Made by a program: the position numbers and the translations under genes. A model generated the notes under the pieces. It searched no databases, was not told the origin of the DNA, and saw only the letters and a list, made by a program, of their open reading frames with translations. Shown here one piece after another: positions 22,290 to 29,897 of a DNA stretch of 64,000 nucleotides (position 1 is the stretch's first letter; each line of letters starts with the position of its first letter). Origin of the DNA: a virus. Location of the stretch: positions 104,245 to 168,244 of the IMG/VR virus record IMGVR_UViG_3300031521_000011; one strand, given 5' to 3'.

Positions 22290-23864
22290 ATGGCTTTCGT
22301 AACGGCTGGCGTTAAAATCTACGCCACCAACTATAATAGAGTAAAGGGCAGAATAGCAGCTGAGTTAGCTCGGCGTGGATTGACATCCACATTGAGAAGC
22401 AATGTTACCGCTGGAATAAAGATGCTGGCAACTGATATGTCTAGCCTTCAAACCAATATTAATAAGATTGCCACGCACTATTCTTCGCTTATGGCGGCTG
22501 GTACTAAAATCAGAGCTTCTGACTATAATAACCTGGATGACCAAGTGCAGGCGCATGTCAACTTTGATATTTATTCGCTGGTCGCCACGGATTGCGCCTC
22601 AAGCTGTACCGGTGGATGCTATACCGCCTGCTCAGCAAGCTGTAAAAATACGTGTACCGGTAACTGCTCAACGTCCTGTAGCGGAGCGTGTGGTGTTGTC
22701 TGCACCGCTTCATGTGGTGGCTGTGGCGCAGGCTGTTGGAGTACCTGCGCGGCGGGATGCGCTGGCTGTAGCGGCACCTGCAATGGATGCACTGGACAAT
22801 GCTCATCAACATGCAAAACGGCATGCGCCGGCTGTGGAACGAGTTGCGTGACGGCATGCAGCACCGGATGCAATGGATGCACCGGGCACTGTAATGGATG
22901 CACTGGTCAATGTTCCGCCAAATGCGCTACTGTATGCGCAAGCTGCTCTGGACAGTGTAGCAGCGCATGCGCCGGTGGATGTCATGGATGCTCAGGACAG
23001 TGCGATACAGACTGCACAGGGGCCTGTACCGGGCGTTGTCTTACCGTATGCGGTGTATGTGCCTCTAGCTGCTCAAGCGCTTGTAAGGGCTGCAGTGGGT
23101 GTTCTACGTCATGCGGATCTAACTGCTCGACGAACTGTGGTACAGATTGTGCTGGTGGATGCAATACCAACTGCACTGGCTCATGTACTTCGACCTGTTC
23201 TATAGCGTGCTATAGTGTTTGCGGGGGCTGCTCTAACGGATGCGCCAGCTGTACTGGAGGATGTCAGGGTGCCTGTAAGGGATGCGATACGACGTGTAGC
23301 ACAGGATGCAGTGGGGCCTGTAAGGGGTCATGCAACAACGGCTGCACTGGTTGTGATACAGTATGTACAGGCGGCTGTAAGGGATGCAGTGCATGTGGAA
23401 ATGGAAGCTGCTCTCAATCATGCGGAATCGCGTGTTCGTCCTGCAAGGGTGCATGCACTGGTTGCTCAACCGGATGTTCTACAAGTTGTAATGCCGCATG
23501 CACTACTGGTTGCGGAAGTACCTGTGATAATAACTGCGCCAGTGATTGTGAAGGTGGATGCACCGGTACCTGTAATGGCTGTTCTACCACATGCACCGGC
23601 GGATGTTCAACCGCCTGTACGGCTTGTGGTGGAAATTGCGATAATAACTGCGCCAGTAATTGCGAGGGTGGATGCACCGGTGGATGCACGGCATGCAATA
23701 CTACATGCAGCAGTGGGTGTAAGGCAACCTGTAAAGATGCATGCGGCGGATGTGCGGCCGCATGCCTGGGTGGCTGCACTGGATGCGCCGCATTATGTAC
23801 AGGTGGCTGCACTGGATGCAGCTCCAACTGTATGGGTTCATGCAAAACGGGTGCTACTACCTGA
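22290..23864 (+). CDS. Giant cysteine-repeat (CXXX/CXX) protein, candidate radical SAM substrate
   Basis: 524 residues from ATG 22290 (GGGGTG 6 bases upstream; a GTG at 22281 overlaps that site). Residues 1-95 resemble phage tail proteins, with repeats of the form AGxKIxAxDYNxL (AGVKIYATNYN, AGTKIRASDYN). From about residue 97 to the end I count 111 cysteines, separated by three residues or two (once four); spacers are almost only Gly, Ser, Thr, Ala and Asn. No signal peptide or membrane span. CXXX-repeat peptides are known substrates of some radical SAM maturases, and one is encoded next door. Likely a crosslinked or metal/disulfide-rich virion appendage; this is inference. Confidence 0.8.
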   Translation: MAFVTAGVKIYATNYNRVKGRIAAELARRGLTSTLRSNVTAGIKMLATDMSSLQTNINKIATHYSSLMAAGTKIRASDYNNLDDQVQAHVNFDIYSLVATDCASSCTGGCYTACSASCKNTCTGNCSTSCSGACGVVCTASCGGCGAGCWSTCAAGCAGCSGTCNGCTGQCSSTCKTACAGCGTSCVTACSTGCNGCTGHCNGCTGQCSAKCATVCASCSGQCSSACAGGCHGCSGQCDTDCTGACTGRCLTVCGVCASSCSSACKGCSGCSTSCGSNCSTNCGTDCAGGCNTNCTGSCTSTCSIACYSVCGGCSNGCASCTGGCQGACKGCDTTCSTGCSGACKGSCNNGCTGCDTVCTGGCKGCSACGNGSCSQSCGIACSSCKGACTGCSTGCSTSCNAACTTGCGSTCDNNCASDCEGGCTGTCNGCSTTCTGGCSTACTACGGNCDNNCASNCEGGCTGGCTACNTTCSSGCKATCKDACGGCAAACLGGCTGCAALCTGGCTGCSSNCMGSCKTGATT

Positions 23865-23887
23865 TCTGAATGGTCCGAACACACTAC

Positions 23888-23926
23888 AATATCTGCCCGA
23901 ATCAGTTCGAGCAGATATTTTTTTCT
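23888..23926 (+). terminator. Rho-independent terminator after the cysteine-repeat gene
   Basis: A hairpin pairing AATATCTGC with GCAGATATT, with an inner CGAA/TTCG stem, is followed by a run of Ts. It lies 24 bases after the stop codon and just ahead of a promoter, so it separates the cysteine-repeat gene from the radical SAM gene. Confidence 0.85.
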
Positions 23927-23954
23927 TGTCAACCTATCTGTCCTGAGGTATAAT
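23926..23954 (+). promoter_or_regulatory. Consensus sigma-A promoter for the radical SAM gene
   Basis: TTGTCA (23926-23931), a 17-base spacer and TATAAT (23949-23954), 31 bases before the ATG at 23986. It is one of the best host-type promoters in the window and the only one seen inside the late region. Confidence 0.75.
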
Positions 23955-23985
23955 ACGACCAGAATCAAAAAATAGCGAGGTAACT

Positions 23986-26328
23986 ATGTTAAGGAAGCAA
24001 GGATATCGCTCACAGTATCAGGACCTTTTCGTTCGCATGTATCCAGAACTGTGCGAAACTGGACATCAAATACTTGCAACTAAAACAATTACATTCGTGC
24101 TTACAGAGGCTTGTCCTCTGAGGTGTTCGTACTGTGTTACAGCGGGAACAATGCTTCTTGATGGAAATTTTCAGGAAGTGCCTATTGAGAAAGTTAAAAT
24201 TGGAGATACAATCATGGGATTCGATGAAAATAATCCAATGAATAGAAAGCAGAGAAAAGTATTTCCATCTAAAGTTACAGCAATATTTGAAAGGGATGCT
24301 GAAGTTATTCGCATTTCCTTTGATAATGGGGAAAGCTTAGAAATCACAGAAGAGCATCCGCTACTTACAGATAGAGGCTGGAAACTTGCTGGTAAAGTAT
24401 CCTGTGCAAATCTCGTAAAAAGCTTAACACCCAATATAAAAAATACCATACCAGTAGACATTGATAGTCTTTCATACAAGACTGGGTATGTAGTTGCCTC
24501 TTGGAAGGGCGATGGTAGTGTCAAAAGATATACACGGACAGTTGGAAATACAGAAGGTCTTGATATGTTCAAAATTCGCCTTGCGGTGAAAGATGATGAA
24601 ATAATAGACCGCACGGAAAGATTTAGCAGAAATATAGGTATTGAATTTTATAGAAAACTATATCTAGTCTCTAAAAAATATAATATGAAAAAAGAAGCTT
24701 TGTTTGCTAATACTCGAAAAGTCTATAATCAGCTAAATAATTTGTTCACAGAAAATATTGGTAGAAATGAATCTGTGGAGTATGCAAGTGGATTTTTAGC
24801 TGGAATTTATGATACAGAGGGTAGTATAAGCCCTAAGGGAATTATACGCATCTCACAACTAGAGGGTGAAGTACTGAACGAGATACAACGTTGCCTGTCT
24901 ATTCTGAAAATACCATTCGTAAACGAGGTATTTTCAGGTAGGGGTGCACACAATATTCGTATTATCGAACCCTCTTGTGAGCATACTCGAACACTCAATG
25001 CGCTACGCTTTATTAGGCAAGTACGTCCTTCTGTTGCGCGAAAAGGTGTAAGCGTTTTCTATAATAGATCCTTACTTCTTGAGACTCGCATAGTCAAAAT
25101 AGAAAAGGTAGGTAATAGAAAAGTATACAATGTTGAAACCGACTCCCATACCTACATTGCAAACTATATGGCAGTTCATAATTGCTATCAGTGCAATAAA
25201 GATCACTCAGCCATCATGAGTAAGGAAGTGGCTGATAAAGCCATCGATACAATCCTATCCAATGAGGCTATGCATGGATATATGGACTCAAATCAATCCC
25301 CATCCGTCATCCTTGACTTTATTGGCGGTGAGCCTCTGCTGGAGGCAGAGCTCATGGATTATATCGTCCAACAGTTCAGGAAGAAAGCCTACCTTCTCAA
25401 TCATCCATGGGCCAAGTACCATATGATAAGCATCTCATCCAACGGAATCCCGATTATATCGAATCCGAAGGCTGTAGAGTTTATTAAGAAATACAAAAAT
25501 AAATTGAGTCTCACCATCACAATCGATGGCAACAAGGAGCTCCATGATGCCTGCCGGGTGTATCCTTCAGGGGCTGGCTCCTATGACGACGTTCGCAAGG
25601 CCATAGACATTGCTCGGCAGTATGTCACAATGACAAACACCAAGGTGACTCTGGCACCTGAAAACGTACAGTACCTGACTGAGTCAGTCACCCACCTGTT
25701 TGATCTTGGGTTCACAGATGTGCACGCAAATTGCGTATTTGAAAACGTTTGGAAGATTGAAAATGCCCAGGAGCTATATCGACAGATGATAAAGCTTGCA
25801 GACATTATGATTGATGGAAAACTCTATGAAAAGTATGAGTGTTCCTTGTTCGATGACTTTATTGGTCACCCCATGCTCGATAGCGATACACAAAATTGGT
25901 GCGGAGGCTCAGGTCAAATGTTGGCTATTGGCACAGATGGCCGATTATTCCCATGTATTCGCTTTATGAAGTATAGCTATAGTAATCAAATTCGTGAAGA
26001 ATACGAGGTTGGCGACGTTGATCGTGGCATCGACAGGAAAGAAGATAATAAGTATCTGCAGATTCTTGGAACAATCACGCGCCAGGCTCAATCTACAGAT
26101 GAGTGCTTGACCTGCCCGGTAGCCAGCGGATGCTCCTGGTGCACAGGTTACAACTACGATTACTTCGGCACGCCGAATCACCGGGCTACATTCATCTGCT
26201 GGCCGCATAAGGCGAGGGTGTTGGCCAACCATTACTACTGGTCAAAGCTGGCTGAAGCTGGTATCATAGATACCGTTCCTGTTCTTCATTTAACTGATGA
26301 AGATATTAAGATAGTCAGGGGCGAATGA
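23986..26328 (+). CDS. Radical SAM/SPASM peptide maturase interrupted by an intein
   Basis: 780 residues as translated; 430 after removal of a 350-residue intein (residues 50-399). The spliced extein reads CPLRCSY joined to CYQC, giving the canonical CxxxCxxC cluster motif followed by a radical SAM barrel (FIGGEPLL is the GGEP SAM motif). The C-terminus is SPASM-like: CGGSGQMLAIGTDGRLFPC near 639-657, then CLTCPVASGCSWC near 707-720 and a final Cys near 737. SPASM enzymes commonly modify ribosomal peptides, including thioether formation at cysteines. Flanked by two CXXX-repeat proteins, which are the obvious substrate candidates. Confidence 0.88.
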   Translation: MLRKQGYRSQYQDLFVRMYPELCETGHQILATKTITFVLTEACPLRCSYCVTAGTMLLDGNFQEVPIEKVKIGDTIMGFDENNPMNRKQRKVFPSKVTAIFERDAEVIRISFDNGESLEITEEHPLLTDRGWKLAGKVSCANLVKSLTPNIKNTIPVDIDSLSYKTGYVVASWKGDGSVKRYTRTVGNTEGLDMFKIRLAVKDDEIIDRTERFSRNIGIEFYRKLYLVSKKYNMKKEALFANTRKVYNQLNNLFTENIGRNESVEYASGFLAGIYDTEGSISPKGIIRISQLEGEVLNEIQRCLSILKIPFVNEVFSGRGAHNIRIIEPSCEHTRTLNALRFIRQVRPSVARKGVSVFYNRSLLLETRIVKIEKVGNRKVYNVETDSHTYIANYMAVHNCYQCNKDHSAIMSKEVADKAIDTILSNEAMHGYMDSNQSPSVILDFIGGEPLLEAELMDYIVQQFRKKAYLLNHPWAKYHMISISSNGIPIISNPKAVEFIKKYKNKLSLTITIDGNKELHDACRVYPSGAGSYDDVRKAIDIARQYVTMTNTKVTLAPENVQYLTESVTHLFDLGFTDVHANCVFENVWKIENAQELYRQMIKLADIMIDGKLYEKYECSLFDDFIGHPMLDSDTQNWCGGSGQMLAIGTDGRLFPCIRFMKYSYSNQIREEYEVGDVDRGIDRKEDNKYLQILGTITRQAQSTDECLTCPVASGCSWCTGYNYDYFGTPNHRATFICWPHKARVLANHYYWSKLAEAGIIDTVPVLHLTDEDIKIVRGE
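24133..25182 (+). mobile_element. Intein with LAGLIDADG homing endonuclease domain
   Basis: In-frame insertion of 350 codons. It begins with Cys (CVTAGTMLLDGNFQEV, splicing block A, then KIGDTIMG) and ends with HTYIANYMAVHN followed by Cys+1, the classical C-terminal block with His-Asn and a cysteine nucleophile. Two LAGLIDADG-like helices are visible: GYVVASWKGDGS near intein residue 120 and ASGFLAGIYDTEGS near 216. Codon and base use is more AT-rich than the extein, a sign of separate origin. It inserts exactly before the third cysteine of the radical SAM motif. Confidence 0.92.
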
Positions 26329-27152
26329 GAATGAAATATAAACCGTTTTTTGGCGTTACAGAAAAGATTGATGACGATATTGCGGATATAAAGAAGGAAT
26401 CTGCAAAGATTCGTGAACCCGAAATTGGATGTTCAGTAGGCTGCTTTGGCTGTGGAACTACATGTATTGGAGCATGCTTTGCTGCATGCGTCGGTGCATG
26501 CATAGGTAACTGCGCTGGTAGCTCCATGGGGAATATGAAGCCCCCTGTCGTATGTAATCAGCCAAAATGCATGAGCTGCAGCAGCGAAGAGGTATTAATG
26601 TCATTTCCTGTTACGGAGGATTTGAGCTTATATCTTGAAAAACTCCTTACCGAGAGGATATCGCTGCAAGAGATTATTATATCGGTAGGGAATGACCCAA
26701 CCATCGAGAATGACGAAAAATTTCAAGAACTTATGCAGCAATATAAAGATGCATTCGTGGCGTGGGACTACTGCTACATAATGCTGGCAAAGGAATATGT
26801 TCCTGCAGAATATATGGGCGGTATTTCATTTTCATTCAACGAAAAAACATTCGTATATAAAGGAGAGGTAAAAAACATGAGCAATGCAAAAGTACTCACA
26901 GAAGCCATCGAGTCAGAGGAAAAGGATACCCTTCAGAACAGCTGGTACGACAGAGAGGCACTCCATGAGCTGATCAAGGAAGGCTCCACATCCATCGAAG
27001 TAATGAGGGAATTCAAGGAAGCCAACCGTATCTATCAAAAGACATGGAACGATCTGCTGAAGAAGTATTTCCCCAGCGTGGATACATCAACCAACGGCAC
27101 GGCATCGTGGACTTGCGACTTCGAGGCCAACACGGTCACGGTCACCATGTAG
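26325..27152 (+). CDS. CXXX-repeat-containing protein, possible second substrate or partner of the maturase
   Basis: 275 residues; ATG overlaps the maturase stop codon (ATGA), indicating translational coupling. Residues ~36-65 carry eight cysteines in CXXX/CXX spacing (GCSVGCFGCGTTCIGAC and on). Residues ~90-180 and ~205-275 appear to be two copies of one small domain: compare AWDYCYIMLAKEYVP...SFSFNEKTF with TWNDLLKKYFP...SWTCDFEANTV. A strong internal ribosome site precedes Met185. A leader or partner role for the maturase is inferred from coupling and the shared cysteine motif. Confidence 0.75.
   Translation: MRMKYKPFFGVTEKIDDDIADIKKESAKIREPEIGCSVGCFGCGTTCIGACFAACVGACIGNCAGSSMGNMKPPVVCNQPKCMSCSSEEVLMSFPVTEDLSLYLEKLLTERISLQEIIISVGNDPTIENDEKFQELMQQYKDAFVAWDYCYIMLAKEYVPAEYMGGISFSFNEKTFVYKGEVKNMSNAKVLTEAIESEEKDTLQNSWYDREALHELIKEGSTSIEVMREFKEANRIYQKTWNDLLKKYFPSVDTSTNGTASWTCDFEANTVTVTM
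26877..27152 (+). CDS. Possible internal-start product (91 residues) of the CXXX gene
   Basis: AGGAGAGG at 26861-26868 lies 8 bases before an in-frame ATG, better than the site of the full-length gene. Translation from here would give only the second of the two repeated small domains, without the cysteine segment. It may be a separately made subunit, or the trace of a fusion between two genes. Confidence 0.5.
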   Translation: MSNAKVLTEAIESEEKDTLQNSWYDREALHELIKEGSTSIEVMREFKEANRIYQKTWNDLLKKYFPSVDTSTNGTASWTCDFEANTVTVTM

Positions 27153-27165
27153 GGAGGTTCTGATA

Positions 27166-27597
27166 ATGAAAATATCTCTAAAGAATCTCCAGAGCCTATA
27201 TCTAGCTCATCAGAATCTTCTCAGTTTCGAGTTGAGTGGCCGGTTTGGATATATGGCTGCCATAAATCTACAGGTTCTGGAACCGGCCTGGGAGGAATAT
27301 GTCAAGCGCAGACAAATCCTCGAAATGTCCTACGCTCATAAAGAAGATGGGCAAATTATGCGCGACTTAACCGGCGGTATCATCTTTGATGATGAAGAAA
27401 AATACCAATCAGAACTGGATAAACTCCAGCGCACAATCTCTAATGTCCCCCTATATGTATTCGAGAGAGAAGATGTTGTAGAACATGGAAGAATACTGGG
27501 GGCCATCATGTACAACCTTCTACCCGTCATGCCGGATCTGGCGTGGCCAATTGTGCCCGTAATGGCAGAAAGCGAGGATGCATCATGTCAGCAGTAA
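27166..27597 (+). CDS. Conserved-type phage protein, unknown function
   Basis: 143 residues, ATG after AGGGAGG. Helical, charged, two long amphipathic stretches; no cysteine cluster. The length and position between a tail-region gene and the endolysin recall DUF1617-like phage proteins, but I cannot confirm that. It overlaps the endolysin start by 13 bases. Confidence 0.65.
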   Translation: MKISLKNLQSLYLAHQNLLSFELSGRFGYMAAINLQVLEPAWEEYVKRRQILEMSYAHKEDGQIMRDLTGGIIFDDEEKYQSELDKLQRTISNVPLYVFEREDVVEHGRILGAIMYNLLPVMPDLAWPIVPVMAESEDASCQQ

Positions 27598-28484
27598 TTG
27601 GGAGAAAGCCAAAGGTAGCTCTGACCAGGGGGCATGACCCCAGCACGCCCGGGAAGCGCTCGTTCGATGGAAAGCTCAGGGAGTGGGCCTTCAACGATGA
27701 CATGGCCGCGCGCCTTAATAAGCATCTGCTGTTCAATGGGATCGACGTCCTATTGACGATCCCTACCGGAGGAGCGGATGCGCTGCCGGACATCAACACC
27801 CACAATGGATATCTTAACCGCAAGGCGCGTATCGCCAAGATCAACGCCTGGAAGCCGGATCTGGAGATCGAGTTCCACGCCAATGCCTGTGGTACCAACT
27901 GGAATAGCGGCCGTGGGCAAATCCTCTATATCGCAGCGTCAAAGAGGGGAACGGACTCCGAAAAATTCATCAATGTGCTTCGCAAATACATGCGCTCTGT
28001 GGCCGGCACTGGCTCTATCACGCCGGATCGTGGATTCGGCTATAAGAACTTTGATATCGTGAATGGCGTCAAAGCTCCATGCTGCCTGATCGAGCATGCT
28101 TTCATGACGAATCACGAAGACGTTGCATTGCTATTGAGTGATGTGCAGCGCGATAAATGGGCCGAGGCAGAGGCCCGGGCCGTCTGCGAGTGGTTCGCTA
28201 TTCCGTTTAAAAACTACAAAAATGTTGTTACGCCGCCAAAGCCGCCAAAGCCACCGGTTCCGAAAATGCCCACCCTCAAGCGCGGCATGGTGAATAATGA
28301 TGATGTTCGTAAGCTGCAGAATGCCATCAATAAGTTCATCGCAGACAAAAAGAATTGGCTTGATGTGGATGGAGACTTCGGAGAACTGACAGAACAGGCC
28401 CTTATAGCTGTCCAGAAGGCATTACTGCCCTCTTCCCCCTTGGGAGTTGCCGATCAAGCAACCTGGGACAAGCTACTGGCATAA
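27585..28484 (+). CDS. Endolysin: N-acetylmuramoyl-L-alanine amidase with C-terminal wall-binding domain
   Basis: 299 residues from ATG 27585 (GCGAGGA 6-7 bases upstream). Amidase_3 pattern: GHDPSTPGKRS with first zinc His, a Glu in REWAFND, EFHANAC with second His, and LIEHAFMTNHED with catalytic Glu. A Pro/Lys-rich linker near 212-225 leads to a PG_binding_1-like domain (NDDVRKLQNAINKF, DGDFGELTEQALIAVQ). It cleaves the bond between MurNAc and L-Ala to release progeny. No signal peptide, so it needs the nearby holin-like proteins. Confidence 0.9.
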   Translation: MSAVIGRKPKVALTRGHDPSTPGKRSFDGKLREWAFNDDMAARLNKHLLFNGIDVLLTIPTGGADALPDINTHNGYLNRKARIAKINAWKPDLEIEFHANACGTNWNSGRGQILYIAASKRGTDSEKFINVLRKYMRSVAGTGSITPDRGFGYKNFDIVNGVKAPCCLIEHAFMTNHEDVALLLSDVQRDKWAEAEARAVCEWFAIPFKNYKNVVTPPKPPKPPVPKMPTLKRGMVNNDDVRKLQNAINKFIADKKNWLDVDGDFGELTEQALIAVQKALLPSSPLGVADQATWDKLLA

Positions 28485-28499
28485 CATGAGCCCAGCATC

Positions 28500-28526
28500 A
28501 GAGAGCGCGTCATGCGCTCTCTTTTG
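28500..28526 (+). terminator. Terminator after the endolysin gene
   Basis: GAGAGCGC and GCGCTCTC form an 8-bp stem with a 5-base loop, followed by TTTT. It lies 16 bases past the endolysin stop codon. Confidence 0.8.
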
Positions 28527-28619
28527 CTATGATAAACTTTTGTATCGCTCTGGCATCTGACCACCATATGTGGTATCATTTTTATTGAACTAAAAAAAGG
28601 AATATGGAGGTGCCTAACC
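28527..28619 (+). promoter_or_regulatory. Intergenic leader of the lysis membrane genes
   Basis: Between the terminator and the ATG at 28620. TATCAT at 28573-28578 could serve as a -10 but no good -35 is seen. GGAGG at 28606-28610 is the ribosome site. Some promoter must exist here if the upstream terminator is efficient. Confidence 0.35.
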
Positions 28620-29123
28620 ATGGCTGAGACACCTAAAGGCGTATGCCCGGCCCATGAATATTTCGAGAAAAATATAACCGATGGGCTCAACAATATATTA
28701 AGGGTTGTTGAAGAAATGAAGTCTGATCAACGATCTGAGATAGACAGTATCAAGAACAGGCTTGACCGGGTTGAGACAACGCAGAGGGATTCAGCAATTG
28801 TTAATGAACGTATAAAAATCATTTCAGAAGAAAATGGAAGAAAATACGATCAAATACAAACAACCCTCAGTAGTGTCGTCGATAAATTGGATAAGACATG
28901 CACTGCGGTTGCCAGGACTCAAGGCGCCGAAGAAGCAAGAAAGCAGATGACAAGTCAATCTGCTAGTCAAAAAAAAAATTCGGAAACCGCCCCATCGTCG
29001 AGCGCAAAGCCGGATTCTAATATTAGTCGGGCACTTCTTATCTCAGTTATCGCACTGGCTATCGTAATTTTAGTCTTGATTGGTGTGAAGATTGAGGATA
29101 TAATAAAGATCGTAAAGCCATAG
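28620..29123 (+). CDS. XhlA-like coiled-coil protein with C-terminal membrane anchor
   Basis: 167 residues. Residues ~20-100 form a coiled coil (SEIDSIKNRLDRVETTQRDS and following heptads); a Ser/Lys linker leads to one transmembrane helix (ISRALLISVIALAIVILVLI) near 140-160. This is the topology of haemolysin XhlA-type proteins, which cooperate with holin and endolysin in Bacillota phages. Lies in the lysis cassette. Confidence 0.75.
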   Translation: MAETPKGVCPAHEYFEKNITDGLNNILRVVEEMKSDQRSEIDSIKNRLDRVETTQRDSAIVNERIKIISEENGRKYDQIQTTLSSVVDKLDKTCTAVARTQGAEEARKQMTSQSASQKKNSETAPSSSAKPDSNISRALLISVIALAIVILVLIGVKIEDIIKIVKP

Positions 29124-29146
29124 CGCTTACAGTAGGAGGTACAATC

Positions 29147-29635
29147 ATGTTCTTTCATAACATTGGAACTTTTATAGCAACTAACTGGACACTGCTTCTG
29201 GCGCTTGTCCTGGTTGTTGCCCTCTTGGCCGTACTCTTGATCGGCAAAAAGAACAAACTCGTGCTGCAGTTCATGCTGTTGGCTGAAAAGAAAGCTGACG
29301 ACTATTGCCTGCGCACAGGGGAGGATAAAATCTCATTTGTAGCAGATTTTGTCCTATCTCAGCTTAGAAGGCTGCCATTCGGAAACATACTCGCCATATT
29401 TATACCTCGAACTGCGGTTATTAAAGCCGTCGACTATCTATTATATCAGGCATATGACTATGTTGATGACGGAAAATTTGATGATAGCTGGACCCCTGAA
29501 GAGGAAGAGAAGCTGAAACAAGAATTATTGGACAATTATAATGAATCAAAATCCCAGTTGCCTGAATCAGTTACTGCTGTAGTTTCGGACACTGCGCCAC
29601 CCGCCGGCGAGGAAAGCATTGCTCCTGGAGAGTAG
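29147..29635 (+). CDS. Putative holin (LLH-type topology)
   Basis: 162 residues, ATG after GTAGGAGGTACAATC. One strong N-terminal transmembrane helix (WTLLLALVLVVALLAVLLIG, residues ~14-34), then an amphipathic region and an acidic Pro/Ala-rich tail. A single N-terminal span followed by a soluble domain is seen in LLH-family phage holins. Last gene of the rightward late operon. Confidence 0.65.
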   Translation: MFFHNIGTFIATNWTLLLALVLVVALLAVLLIGKKNKLVLQFMLLAEKKADDYCLRTGEDKISFVADFVLSQLRRLPFGNILAIFIPRTAVIKAVDYLLYQAYDYVDDGKFDDSWTPEEEEKLKQELLDNYNESKSQLPESVTAVVSDTAPPAGEESIAPGE

Positions 29636-29654
29636 TGCAAAAGAGAGAAGAGAA

Positions 29655-29682
29655 GGGCGGGGATTTCTCCCCGCCCTATTTC
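29655..29682. terminator. Bidirectional terminator between convergent operons
   Basis: GGGCGGGG (29655-29662) pairs with CCCCGCCC (29669-29676); T-rich tracts follow on both strands. It closes the rightward late operon and the leftward operon whose last stop codon begins inside the hairpin. Confidence 0.85.
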
Positions 29683-29885
29683 TTTGTATTGGTGGCTATG
29701 ACTCCTGATAACATAACACCGCCATCTTCCATAAGTTCATACACCTCGACTCCGCCCGCTTTCACTTTGAATTCGATAGAGCACCAACTGCAAAAGAACC
29801 TATTATGTCCGCAGTCACCGACAGAATTAGGTAAGTTACATATTGGGCATATTTCTTTTTTCGGAGCGGAGTCGGGGTGATTCAT
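29676..29885 (-). CDS. Small zinc-ribbon protein
   Basis: 69 residues, ATG with GGAGGG 6 bases upstream. ICPICNLP and FFCSWCS are two CxxC knuckles 17-18 residues apart, a zinc-ribbon pattern; the C-terminus ends VIATNTKK. Function unknown; last gene of the leftward operon starting with the helicase. Confidence 0.75.
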   Translation of the reverse strand: MNHPDSAPKKEICPICNLPNSVGDCGHNRFFCSWCSIEFKVKAGGVEVYELMEDGGVMLSGVIATNTKK

Positions 29886-29897
29886 ATTGCGCCCTCC

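Noticed and set aside
22570-23860. Metallothionein as explanation for the cysteine-rich protein
   Set aside because: Far too long, uniform 3/4-residue spacing instead of CxC pairs, a tail-protein-like N-terminus and an adjacent radical SAM gene; metal binding remains possible but not the best fit.
22619-23968. Alternative frames through the cysteine-repeat gene (for example 22873-23205 and 23215-23946 plus, 23414-23968 minus)
   Set aside because: Products of a repetitive, stop-poor sequence; His/Pro/Val/Ala low-complexity translations without ribosome sites.
24133-25182. Group I intron or separate homing endonuclease gene inside the radical SAM gene
   Set aside because: The reading frame is continuous and both splice blocks of an intein, with Cys1, terminal His-Asn and Cys+1, are present.
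29635-29880. Plus-strand frame downstream of the holin-like gene
   Set aside because: Begins at the holin stop, runs through a terminator and is antisense to the well-supported zinc-ribbon gene.
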